Shown here: positions 23,020 to 31,591 of the stretch, one piece after another
Layout: every line of letters begins with the position of its first letter
How positions within the stretch are numbered: position 1 is the first letter of the stretch
NCBI GenBank assembly: GCA_023416195.1
Contig: JAEZID010000157.1
Coordinates: 1-36,501, forward strand
Direction of reading: 5' to 3'
Length of the DNA stretch: 36,501 nucleotides
From: Pseudomonadota bacterium
GTDB lineage: Bacteria; Pseudomonadota; Alphaproteobacteria; Azospirillales; Azospirillaceae
Position numbers and translations under genes: made by a program
The notes under the pieces: model-generated
The model's database searches: none
What the model was told of the DNA's origin: nothing
Seen by the model: only the letters and a program-made list of their open reading frames with translations

Positions 23020-26000
23020 GCAGCGGCGCTCTCGGCGGTGACAGCCATCCAGCAGACCAGTCGGATGTTGGCCATCTCAATCTCGGGCAACGGGGCTGGT
23101 GTGATGACGGGCTCCAGACCGGTGTCCAGAATCCAGTGGACTAGCCGTTCAGCGCGTGCATGAGCCGGCACACCCACATCCTTCCGGAACTCTTCGCGCA
23201 GCAGCATCTCGTCCCGGCGCGGCCAAGGTGCTTCCAGCACGTCCAGCGCTGTGGAGAGCACTTTCGGCTCCATCCCGTGCGGCGGGTGCTTGCGGATGAA
23301 CTCAGCAATGCGGTGGTTCAGCGGACGGACCTTTGGCTGCAAGTTGGCCGGGTCGGTCAGCAGCTTCCATTCCGCCAAAATGTCATCTTGCGCCGCTTCC
23401 CAGAAGCTATATGCCGCATCTGCCACCTGGTCCGGCAGGTAACGTGGTGTATCCTCAAAACAGTCGATAATGCGCAGGCAGGTTCCCATCTCGCGCACAA
23501 TCCGTTCCTGTGTCGCTACTGGCTGCCAGTTTTCTGAAGCGGGTACGAAGCGGAGGAAGGTGCGTGGACCTTCTACAGTCTCCACTTCTGCACAGAAGAA
23601 TATGCCGGAGCGCTGGCCCTTCACCATGCCAGAGCCGGCCTTGCCAGGGAGATTGATGATCGAGTCCCTGTCCTGCTCCAGCATCTCGCGCAAGCGCTGG
23701 CGATATTCTTCACCGGTTTGCGCCGCGGCCTCTGTCCCGCCGCGTTCGAACAGCGTCGGGTCTCCATCGGCGAGCTTTTCGATCTCGGCGCGCGTCTCCG
23801 CGAAGACCTGTTCGCCCGTGTCGGCGCCGTGGATGGGGGAGGTGCCGACGCCGATGGACTTAGCGGCTTGGGTCAGCTTGCGCAGAATACGCTGTTCAAG
23901 GTTCAGCAGATCGTCCAGCCGGTCCGCCGGAAAGATGGTGCGCAAGAACACGCGGGTGTGCGGGCTGCCGATACGATCTATACGGCCGTGTCGCTGAACC
24001 AGCCGCATGGGATTCCAGGGCAGGTCGTAATTTATGATGTGCCGGCATTGCTGAAGATTCATGCCTTCGGCTAGCACGTCGGTGCTGATCAGCAGATCGA
24101 ACCGGTCCTCATTCTGCCCTTCCGGCGCCCGGGACGAGACAGGGGCGAAACCCCAAACGGCGGTATTCCGATCCTCGAAGTGCTCTGTAGCCGCGTGGCG
24201 GCTGCCTGCTACCGCCGCGATCCGACCAGCATAGGGGGCGAGGTCCGGTTCCGCCGCGACAATGCCATCCAGCGCATCATGGACCCATTTCACTGTGTCG
24301 GCGAAAAAGGAGAAGACCAGGACCTTGCGCTTGTCTCTTGCTTCGTCGGCTTCGACGGCTTCCTCGGCCGCTTGGCGAGCAATCGTTCTCAGCTCATCCC
24401 GCAGGGCATACAGCTTGGGGTCGTTCTCCGGGGTGATCTTGCCGGCTTCTGCTGCCAGATCGGCCAGAATATGGCGGTCGTGCTCCACATCGGCGCGCAA
24501 CCGGGCAACGTCGAAAAGGGCGGCGTCCTGCGCTTCCCCGCTTTGCTCCAGAAGCTCGTCGAAGCCCAGCTCGTCCGTAGCGTCCAATTCCCGCAGGAAT
24601 GCGGTGTTGATCACCTTCCCCTGGTCCAGCGCCTGGAGGAAAGCATCATGCTCTGTCAGCATCCGAGTGAGGCTGAGATAGAATGCGCGGGCGGACGACT
24701 CGAACCGCTTCAACAGTCCGGAACGCAGCAGTCCGGCGGCCAGTTCAGCCGACTGGGGATCATCCGGATCGGGGTCCAGCATGTAGGCTCCCGGCGCGTA
24801 GCGAGCAAAGGCCAGGAGGTCCGCGCCATTCTCCGGGTCCAGGGCATCGGATACCTTGTCGAAGAAGCCAGGCAGCACGTCGTCAAGCCGGTAGCGTACG
24901 GTGATCGCCTGCGGCTTGGGGAAGACGATGGGTTGCATCCTCCCGTCCGGACCTTTGATCATCTCCCCGGAATAGTGCCGCTTCACGAAGGCGCGGGTGC
25001 GCTTGACCGTCACTGCGTCGATGATCGGGTATAGATAGTCCGGGTTCAGATTGGCCGGGTCGGTGCGGCTGGCGGTCCTGAACCGCTCCTGCACGGAGAT
25101 GATGCCCCTGTCCGCCAGGGCGCTATCTTGGCGCAGGAAGAAGCGCATCAGGTGGAACAGGTCCCACAGGCTGTTATTGACCGGGGTCGCTGTCAGCAGC
25201 ACCAGATTCCGCCCACGTGCGAACATTAGCCTGCGCAACACCGCAGCACGATATGGGCTGTCCGGGTTTCGGTAGTTGTGTGCCTCGTCTACGATGACCA
25301 GTTGATAATCGTCCACCGGGTAATCCAGATGCCGCTGGTCGGCCAGCGGGCGGCGCGGGTCGGCGAGTTGGATTTCCCGGCCTAGCTGGTCAAAGGACAC
25401 CACCTCTACGCGGCGGCTGGTGCCGAAGTCGCTCAGGAACTTTTTCCAGGTCGTGTCGCGCAGCACGGCCGGGCAGACCAGCAGCACCCGTTGTCGTTGC
25501 TCGGCAAAGGCGGTCATGATGGCGCCGGCAATGAAGGTCTTGCCGAGGCCGACCTCGTCCGCGATGATCACACCGCCGTACTGCTTCAGTATGCGGTTGG
25601 CCCGCCAGACGCCATGCTTTTGGAAGGCGGTCAGCGGAATAATCCCGCCTTCTTCCTCAATCTCAAGTTCCAGTTCTTCGCCGTAGAGCTGCCAAAGCAC
25701 GCGCAGAAGAATCTGCCACGGAGTGAAGGGCCCCTCCGCCTCCTCGAACAGTTCGGCCAGATCGATGGGTACGCCGTCCTGCCACAGGCGCTCATACCAT
25801 TGCATGGCGCGGGCCGTGCCAGGCGGGTCCCAGCGCCCCAGGTTCAGTTCCAGGTTCCGCTCCAGCCCCGCGCGGGTGAGATTGGATGAGCCGGCGATGA
25901 ACCCGCCATTCCAGCCATTGAGGATATAGGCCTTGGCGTGCAGGAAGGCACGCTCATACCGGCGCGTCTCCATCTTGCCCGACCGCAGAAGTTCCACCAG

Positions 26001-26393
26001 CTTGCGCAGATGGGCGGCGGTGGCGGGGGTGAAGGGCATGCGATCCCGCTCCCGTCGCATCCCCTGACGCACCTGTTCCAGCCCCTCCCGCACCAGCTCC
26101 CGCTCGAACGCCGCGCGCGGCTTGTCGCCCGGTTTACGTTCGGGGTGCAGCGGTTCCGGCGGCGGTTCCGCCCCGATCAGCAGCCGTACCTTGGGCGCCG
26201 CCTCCAACGCCGCGGCCAGGGCTGCGAAGCCGGCCGGGCTGAAAAAAGCGGTGGCAATGCACACTTCTTCATAGGTGTCCGGCTGGTAAGCAAAGCCCCC
26301 GCCCGGCCCCTCCGGCACGGCGAGCGCCGTCTTCAGTGCGGCCAGAAGAGTGTTGCCGTCGAAATGGTCGATGAAGTCCGGCTTGTCACTCAT
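23016..26393 (-). CDS. PLD-nuclease/SNF2-helicase fusion (defence operon gene 2)
   Basis: 1125 residues. The N-terminal domain (about 1-230) is phospholipase D-like, with the HxK motif HAKAYILNGWNGGFIAGSSN (His152, Lys154) and the GSSN segment typical of PLD nucleases. Only one HKD-type motif is visible, as in single-domain PLD nucleases that dimerise. The SNF2 helicase follows: DEVGLGKT with Lys285, VDEAHN with DEAH at 369-372, LLTATPVNNS, then LISTDVLAEGMNLQ and NYDLPWNPMRLVQRHGRIDR. It overlaps the genes on both sides by 4 nt (ATGA), so stoichiometric expression is likely. The PLD domain is the best candidate for the DNA-cleaving activity of the system; this is an inference from the family. 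Confidence 0.88.
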   Translation of the reverse strand: MSDKPDFIDHFDGNTLLAALKTALAVPEGPGGGFAYQPDTYEEVCIATAFFSPAGFAALAAALEAAPKVRLLIGAEPPPEPLHPERKPGDKPRAAFERELVREGLEQVRQGMRRERDRMPFTPATAAHLRKLVELLRSGKMETRRYERAFLHAKAYILNGWNGGFIAGSSNLTRAGLERNLELNLGRWDPPGTARAMQWYERLWQDGVPIDLAELFEEAEGPFTPWQILLRVLWQLYGEELELEIEEEGGIIPLTAFQKHGVWRANRILKQYGGVIIADEVGLGKTFIAGAIMTAFAEQRQRVLLVCPAVLRDTTWKKFLSDFGTSRRVEVVSFDQLGREIQLADPRRPLADQRHLDYPVDDYQLVIVDEAHNYRNPDSPYRAAVLRRLMFARGRNLVLLTATPVNNSLWDLFHLMRFFLRQDSALADRGIISVQERFRTASRTDPANLNPDYLYPIIDAVTVKRTRAFVKRHYSGEMIKGPDGRMQPIVFPKPQAITVRYRLDDVLPGFFDKVSDALDPENGADLLAFARYAPGAYMLDPDPDDPQSAELAAGLLRSGLLKRFESSARAFYLSLTRMLTEHDAFLQALDQGKVINTAFLRELDATDELGFDELLEQSGEAQDAALFDVARLRADVEHDRHILADLAAEAGKITPENDPKLYALRDELRTIARQAAEEAVEADEARDKRKVLVFSFFADTVKWVHDALDGIVAAEPDLAPYAGRIAAVAGSRHAATEHFEDRNTAVWGFAPVSSRAPEGQNEDRFDLLISTDVLAEGMNLQQCRHIINYDLPWNPMRLVQRHGRIDRIGSPHTRVFLRTIFPADRLDDLLNLEQRILRKLTQAAKSIGVGTSPIHGADTGEQVFAETRAEIEKLADGDPTLFERGGTEAAAQTGEEYRQRLREMLEQDRDSIINLPGKAGSGMVKGQRSGIFFCAEVETVEGPRTFLRFVPASENWQPVATQERIVREMGTCLRIIDCFEDTPRYLPDQVADAAYSFWEAAQDDILAEWKLLTDPANLQPKVRPLNHRIAEFIRKHPPHGMEPKVLSTALDVLEAPWPRRDEMLLREEFRKDVGVPAHARAERLVHWILDTGLEPVITPAPLPEIEMANIRLVCWMAVTAESAAA

Positions 26394-29300
26394 ACCGACA
26401 CCTTGGTGGCCAGACGGTGGAAGTGCTTGAGCGTCCGCTTTAGCCGGTCCTCATAGTCCCAGCCTTCGTGGAACGTCTCGTAGATGTGGGTGAACTGGGT
26501 GGCAGACAGGCCGTAGAGGTGAGCCACCACAGCATCCAGTTCTTCGATCAGGTCCTGCTTCACGTCGGCCTCAAGCTGTCCCCACTCGACACCCACGGCC
26601 ACGGCCCAATTCTTAAACCGCTCATCCGGGCAGGCCAGCCGTCCGGCAATCTGTACAGTGCGTAACCACAGCGGGTTCGAACGTTCCGGGCGGGGAATAG
26701 GGAAGGGGTTGAGGATGAAATAGGTGAGATTCACTTCAACAAAGCGACGTGCGTACCAGTCTAGCGGTATGGAGCATAGGATCCCCAATAAATAGGCTTG
26801 GTCATTTTCATCGCCTCGCGGCCAATGAAAAAAAGGAGCCTTGTGAGTCAAAAACACCCCACCAGGCAAAAGAGCTGCCCTAACCGTTCTGCTGTCAGTG
26901 CCCCGAGTTACATCACGGAATGCAATTCTTGGCCTGTAACATGGAAGAGTTTTTGCGTCGCGAGAGTATTCAAGGGAAAACTCAGTGTGAACTGAGTCTC
27001 TTGCGCCTTTTGCGCTTCGAAGGCGCTTGGCATAGAGATGTTTTGTTGCATCATTCGGATTGGCCCAACCATAAACTTCGCCGCGGTCGGACTGCCAAAT
27101 ATCGAAGCTCTCGCCACCCAAAACCGGCCAATATCCCTGCGGCCGTTCTTTCGTAAATTCCATCAGTGGCTTGTCAATCGTTCCATGCAATTCCGTGTCT
27201 GGACGCGCGCGCCATGACTTTCCATCATTCGCGCCCAGCCACGGTGATTTTCGGAGCTGGGCAAAAATCTCAATAGATTCATCGGTCGGCAACAAGGGGA
27301 GGCTGGCCGAATCGGTCCAAGACAGAACATCACAGCTCTTGAATGCTGCTCTGGTTTTTGACCGACCACGGAGATAAGAGCTCATAGAGCTGTAGGGGCC
27401 TGATAGAATAATTGAGTGCTCCAGAGGGGAGCCCTTTTGGAAAATGCACAGACCCATGGTGTATTGTGGATGTATTTCAAAAAACCATGTACCCTTGTTC
27501 ACGAACGTTGCAACTGATACCTGGCGAGCATCTGAGAAGAGACGCTGTCTGAGAATGCTCGAGCCTTTTGCAGAAAGAGCGCTTCTAGGCAATACTACCG
27601 CTACATAGCCTGAAGCTTCCGCTGCGAGCTGCCAGAAACGCCAGAAGAACGCTTTGTATAGGTCAGGATCACCGGTACCCATTCCCGGATAAAAACCGGC
27701 GGTCAGGACAGTGCGCTCACGTTCGGCCTGGAGAACCTCCTCAGCATACTGTGAAATCAGGTCTGGACGATTCTTGCGGTACTTTTTCTTTTCTGCTTCC
27801 TGGTCCGTTTGATTGAGCCCGCGAAGTCCTGGGAAGTGCCGGGCCCAGAATGCATGTTCCTCGACTTTCACCTTCTCCCACGGCGGGTTGCCGACGATCA
27901 CGTCGAAGCCGGGGCGTCGGCGCAGGAAGACCTCGGGGAAGCGGTCTGGGAAGTGGAAGATGTCCAACCCCTTCAGGACGTCGCGCGCCTCGCGCAGCAC
28001 CGCACTGCCGTGAATGGTCTTGCGCAGCTCGTTCCACTGGCCATACTGAAACTTGATTCGGTCGGGGGCGACCTTCTCCGCCACGATGATATCGAACAAG
28101 GCGCGTGCCTCGTTCGCCAGCAGCCGGGCTTCCTGCATGGCTTCACGCCCGGCCTCGATGTCCTTGGGTGTCAGGTCAGTGATCCTGGCCAGCCGTTTTA
28201 GCGGCTCCTTCGTGGTACCCAGCAGGTTTTCCGCATCTACTGGGAACAGGCCAATGCCTTCTTCGGCGAAACGTTCCTTTACCTGCTCGATGGTAGCGAT
28301 GCCCACCAGGGCATTGCCGGTGACCAGCGTGTGGTCCAGCAGCGACAATGGCAGGCCGGGCACAAAGGTATGGATCCAGATGGACAGGCGTGCAAGCTGG
28401 ACCGACAGCGGGTTCAGGTCCACGCCGTAAATGCAGCGCCTCGCCACCAACCGGCGCAGAAGCACCATGTCCTCGATCGCCGGCGGGCTGACTCCGACCT
28501 TGGTCAGCTCCTTCTCCGCCGCTTGGCGCAACTGGTCCAATTCCCGCCGGACGCCGGGCAGGTCCCGCTTGGACAGATAGCGGGACAGTGCCCGTTCGAT
28601 CCGGTCCACCGCGCTGACTAGGAAATGCCCGCTGCCCATGCTGATGTCGGCGACGCGGAAATCGAAGAAGGCTTCGGCCGCGTCGGTTTCGTCCATCGCG
28701 TCCAGCCGTTTCAGCTGCTCCGCCAGCGCCGACTCCAGCGCCTCATCCAGAAGGTGGTCCACGGCAAAGGCGGGGGTGAAATAGCTGCCGGATGCCTTGC
28801 GGGCGCCGGACCGGTTGTGCAGATAGATCTGTCCTTTGGCCACCTCGATCTTCAGGGGCTTCCTGCCCTTGCCCTGGTTGGCCGGGACATAGACTTGCGC
28901 CTTCTTCTCCGTCTTCAGGGCGAGGTCGCGGTCGGCCACCGCCAGCTCGGATTCCAGCAGTCCCTCGTAGATCGTGCCAAACTCCCGTACGCCCAGTGTC
29001 CGGAAGTCCACCGGGCCGTAGCTGCCGTCGGCCTCCGCCGCCTCGATGGTCAGAAGGGCGCGCAACGCGGGGCCGAAATGCGCGTTATCGATGCTGATTT
29101 TTGCTAACTTCGCGCCGGCCTTGGACACCTTGTCATCACTGCTAAACAGACCGCCATTGTATGCCGGAACACCCAAGCTCGGCGCACCTTTGGATACGGC
29201 CTCGAACAGGATTTTGGTTTCCTGCCATAACCGATCGCCCGGTTCGAACGGCTGCTCGACGGTGCGGACCAACTCCTTCGCCCGCGTCTTAAGCGCGCGG

Positions 29301-30433
29301 TGGTCGTAGGCATCGTTGCTGCGGTAGGGCAGCAGGCCACGATCCTCCGCATAGGCGATGAACAGTAGCCGGAACAGCACGGTCAGCGCCATCTCATAGG
29401 TCAGGCGCAGATCATCCACGGTGGGGCTGGTCAGATTGCGGGCTTTGACCACCCCCGCTGCGAGCTGCGGCACAACCGTCTCGTAGATGCGCTCCCGCAG
29501 ACGGACAGCCAGGTCATCCGCGAACTCCTTAGAGGTTTGGAGAAGCTGCTCGAGCGACCCACCGGGGGACAGCGCGTCCGACGACATCAGCAGCCAAACG
29601 AGGCCCACGTCGGCCTCGCGCAATTGGTCGACGTCGATCTCCACAAAGGTATTGATCAAGCCGCGGCGACCGACGCCAACCGTCAGGTCCGTTGGCGACA
29701 GGCGGATCTTTGTGCCCTTGACCAACATGACCCAAGGGAGATTGTTCTCCACTGCCAGGTTCATGGCGAAGCTGAGTGGAGAATGGGACTGGAACCTTGC
29801 GGCGCCGCCCTCCGGCGTTTCAGTCTGGTCCAGCAGCACGGCTACCGCCCGCTTCCGATCGCCGGTGATAAGCACCTTGGCGAGACTGCCTAGTGACCCA
29901 ACTTTGAAGCCGAGGACCTTGAGCAGCGCCTCACTCTTGTGACCAACGACGCGGCGAGCTTGGGCAACGGCGGTGGGCCAGTCGTGACGCTGATGGGCGC
30001 CCTTCGCCAGTTCATGGAAACTCAGCAGCCCTTCGTTCCGCACGCCGGGCAGCTTGGCTTCCAGCGCGCTTAACGACTCGGTCAGATAGCGAAGGGCCGT
30101 ATGCCGATCCGGCTGCTCGATAGCACGTAGGAACAGAAGGTCGGCCTGTTGGCGGTCCAAGCCCTCTCGCACCGGCGGATCGTCGCCCACCGGCCCGCAA
30201 ACCATCACCGATTCTTCATGATAGATCGCCACCAGCAGAGGAATTGCTCGGCCTCCATGGCGGCGCTTCCATATGTCCTTGATCTGCTGCTTGCTTGGTT
30301 CCCGCCGTGCTTCGAGTAGGAGGATTTCCAGCGCTTGGCTGCCCTGGCCCGTCGCCAGTCCCAACTGCGCAAGGTCCGGTGGAAGCGTGATGTCGATCTG
30401 TCTCAGGACAACTTCATCCAGCAGCGACGACAT
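26390..30433 (-). CDS. Large adenine-N6 DNA methyltransferase (defence operon gene 1)
   Basis: 1347 residues, Eco57I/type IIL-like arrangement. The N-terminal ~550 residues end in a helical region containing LFRLLFIAYAEDRGLLPY, typical of these enzymes. The methyltransferase core has GSYFTPAFAVDHLLDEAL, SAM motif I DISMGSGHF (596-604) and catalytic motif NPPW (from Asn849), the gamma-class N6-adenine signature. The C-terminal part (about 1000-1250) is probably the target recognition domain. I do not see a clear PD-(D/E)XK nuclease motif in the N-terminus. Start: GGGGAG 5 nt upstream of the ATG at 30433, with a promoter-like TTGCAA-N16-TATACG behind it. It probably marks self DNA for the helicase/PLD machinery. 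GC drops to about 47-50% at 26.8-27.6 kb. Confidence 0.88.
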   Translation of the reverse strand: MSSLLDEVVLRQIDITLPPDLAQLGLATGQGSQALEILLLEARREPSKQQIKDIWKRRHGGRAIPLLVAIYHEESVMVCGPVGDDPPVREGLDRQQADLLFLRAIEQPDRHTALRYLTESLSALEAKLPGVRNEGLLSFHELAKGAHQRHDWPTAVAQARRVVGHKSEALLKVLGFKVGSLGSLAKVLITGDRKRAVAVLLDQTETPEGGAARFQSHSPLSFAMNLAVENNLPWVMLVKGTKIRLSPTDLTVGVGRRGLINTFVEIDVDQLREADVGLVWLLMSSDALSPGGSLEQLLQTSKEFADDLAVRLRERIYETVVPQLAAGVVKARNLTSPTVDDLRLTYEMALTVLFRLLFIAYAEDRGLLPYRSNDAYDHRALKTRAKELVRTVEQPFEPGDRLWQETKILFEAVSKGAPSLGVPAYNGGLFSSDDKVSKAGAKLAKISIDNAHFGPALRALLTIEAAEADGSYGPVDFRTLGVREFGTIYEGLLESELAVADRDLALKTEKKAQVYVPANQGKGRKPLKIEVAKGQIYLHNRSGARKASGSYFTPAFAVDHLLDEALESALAEQLKRLDAMDETDAAEAFFDFRVADISMGSGHFLVSAVDRIERALSRYLSKRDLPGVRRELDQLRQAAEKELTKVGVSPPAIEDMVLLRRLVARRCIYGVDLNPLSVQLARLSIWIHTFVPGLPLSLLDHTLVTGNALVGIATIEQVKERFAEEGIGLFPVDAENLLGTTKEPLKRLARITDLTPKDIEAGREAMQEARLLANEARALFDIIVAEKVAPDRIKFQYGQWNELRKTIHGSAVLREARDVLKGLDIFHFPDRFPEVFLRRRPGFDVIVGNPPWEKVKVEEHAFWARHFPGLRGLNQTDQEAEKKKYRKNRPDLISQYAEEVLQAERERTVLTAGFYPGMGTGDPDLYKAFFWRFWQLAAEASGYVAVVLPRSALSAKGSSILRQRLFSDARQVSVATFVNKGTWFFEIHPQYTMGLCIFQKGSPLEHSIILSGPYSSMSSYLRGRSKTRAAFKSCDVLSWTDSASLPLLPTDESIEIFAQLRKSPWLGANDGKSWRARPDTELHGTIDKPLMEFTKERPQGYWPVLGGESFDIWQSDRGEVYGWANPNDATKHLYAKRLRSAKGARDSVHTEFSLEYSRDAKTLPCYRPRIAFRDVTRGTDSRTVRAALLPGGVFLTHKAPFFHWPRGDENDQAYLLGILCSIPLDWYARRFVEVNLTYFILNPFPIPRPERSNPLWLRTVQIAGRLACPDERFKNWAVAVGVEWGQLEADVKQDLIEELDAVVAHLYGLSATQFTHIYETFHEGWDYEDRLKRTLKHFHRLATKVSV

Positions 30434-30493
30434 AATTGCTCCCCTTTACGCCAGCCCGATTAGGATCTTCCCCTTTCGCGCGATCCCCAAATT

Positions 30494-30521
30494 CGTATAC
30501 TACCCGCATAGGTCGTTGCAA
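30494..30521 (-). promoter_or_regulatory. Predicted promoter of the defence operon
   Basis: Reading leftward, TTGCAA (30521-30516), a 16-nt spacer and TATACG (30499-30494) form a sigma-70-like promoter 60 nt before the methyltransferase ATG. It lies in the divergent gap to the gene at 30617, so both units may share control. Confidence 0.45.
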
Positions 30522-30616
30522 TTGAGAACAATGGTTCGTGGGCGGCTTGCTGCGGCTGATAGGGCAATGCCCAGCGAGCATGTGATTGGCCTGACGGATT
30601 GATCGGGAGCGGTGAA

Positions 30617-31345
30617 ATGTCGACGATACCCGGAAGGGGAGCAGTTATAGATGCAACTGACGCTCTGGTTGATGCGCTTGATGCGGAGCTCAAAGCGTTG
30701 CATCAGCAAGGTGCCGACGATCTGTCTGCGGGACGTTTGTCAAAGGTTCGTGACGTGCTGGACCGGATTGAGCGCGTCCAGGTGATCCGAAACCGCGTGG
30801 TGCAAGATCGAGATGACCTGCTTACGTTGTATCCGCCGGCCAGTCCTGAAGAACTGGACCTACCGGATGAGAGCTTTAATTGTGAATCTCACCGTCAGGA
30901 CCGGACGAATCAATCCGTTTTGAACCAACAACGCGAATGGATTGTCGATGCGATCTCTGCCAGATTTGGCGCAACCTTGAAGCGTCAACGGCAAGCAATG
31001 TTTCTGGACGACCGCATTGGTGTCCGCGTGGTCTGCACCATATCGAAAGAGTACGGAAACGGCCGCCCCTTTTGGTATGCGTTCCATCCAAAATGGGGCG
31101 ATTTTCTGCGAGCAGCGCCCAACGGCATTCTGGCGCTTGGCATGATGGAGCGAGACGTATTTGTCAGCCTGCCACATGCGATAATCGAGGAAAATTTAGA
31201 CAAGCTGCACCGGACGGAACGTCCAGATGGCAGCAGCTATTGGCATCTCCATATCTCGGAGCCCGAACTGGGGCGTTTCCGTTTGGCATTGCCCAAGGCG
31301 GGCGGCCATCTTGAACTCATATCCTATGCCCAAAAGCTGAGCTGA
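30617..31345 (+). CDS. Unknown protein divergent from the defence operon
   Basis: 242 residues. The start at 30617 has GGGAG 7 nt upstream; a TTG at 30599 in frame was rejected. The N-terminal half (about 10-75) is a helical, coiled-coil-like segment (DALVDALDAELKALHQQGAD; LSKVRDVLDRIERVQVIRNR). The middle is polar. The C-terminal half is a beta-rich domain with many aromatics (RPFWYAFHPKWGDFLRAAPN; MMERDVFVSLPHAIIEENLD; SSYWHLHISEPELGRFRLAL). I do not recognise the family. Divergent position next to the operon promoter suggests a regulator or an accessory sensor, but no DNA-binding motif is evident. Confidence 0.75.
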   Translation: MSTIPGRGAVIDATDALVDALDAELKALHQQGADDLSAGRLSKVRDVLDRIERVQVIRNRVVQDRDDLLTLYPPASPEELDLPDESFNCESHRQDRTNQSVLNQQREWIVDAISARFGATLKRQRQAMFLDDRIGVRVVCTISKEYGNGRPFWYAFHPKWGDFLRAAPNGILALGMMERDVFVSLPHAIIEENLDKLHRTERPDGSSYWHLHISEPELGRFRLALPKAGGHLELISYAQKLS

Positions 31346-31414
31346 ACCCTGCGCAGCGCGTACGCATCGCATTCAACTACCTTCGCTGCTCGCCCCCCCC
31401 ACGCAGTAATCGGC
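31346..31414. other. Short gap with a C8 tract
   Basis: Sixty-nine bases between convergent genes. A run of eight C bases occurs near 31393-31400. No terminator hairpin was found. Confidence 0.4.
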
Positions 31415-31591
31415 TCACGCCTTCATCAACTTGCGGCGCTCTTCCAGCAAGTCGAAGTGGCGAAAGGTCGCCACCACATTGTTCTTGAGTGTATGGGCGA
31501 AGCGGCTTCCGACGCCTCGCCGCGGATCGGCCCCAATGCCCTTATGGAATCTCTCGCCGGTGTCCAACGTAGACGCCGTTGCCTCCTTCAA
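31415..31591 (-). CDS. Small ORF overlapping the integrase stop, or a gene remnant
   Basis: Reading leftward, TTG at 31591 overlaps the integrase TGA (TTGA) and the frame runs 58 codons: MKEATASTLDTGERFHKGIG, then ADPRRGVGSRFAHTLKNN, then VVATFRHFDLLEERRKLMKA. The composition is protein-like (charged helical end, conserved-looking DPRRGVGSRF), unlike typical random frames. There is no strong ribosome site at the TTG, so it would rely on termination-reinitiation; it may instead be the 3' remnant of a longer gene cut by an older rearrangement. No family recognised. Confidence 0.4.
   Translation of the reverse strand: MKEATASTLDTGERFHKGIGADPRRGVGSRFAHTLKNNVVATFRHFDLLEERRKLMKA

Noticed and set aside
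30434..31587. Possible DrmA/DrmB or other DISARM core genes beside the helicase operon
   Set aside because: No DUF1998 or DrmA-like frame is present anywhere in the island, so I did not call the system DISARM despite the DrmD-like helicase and PLD/methyltransferase content.
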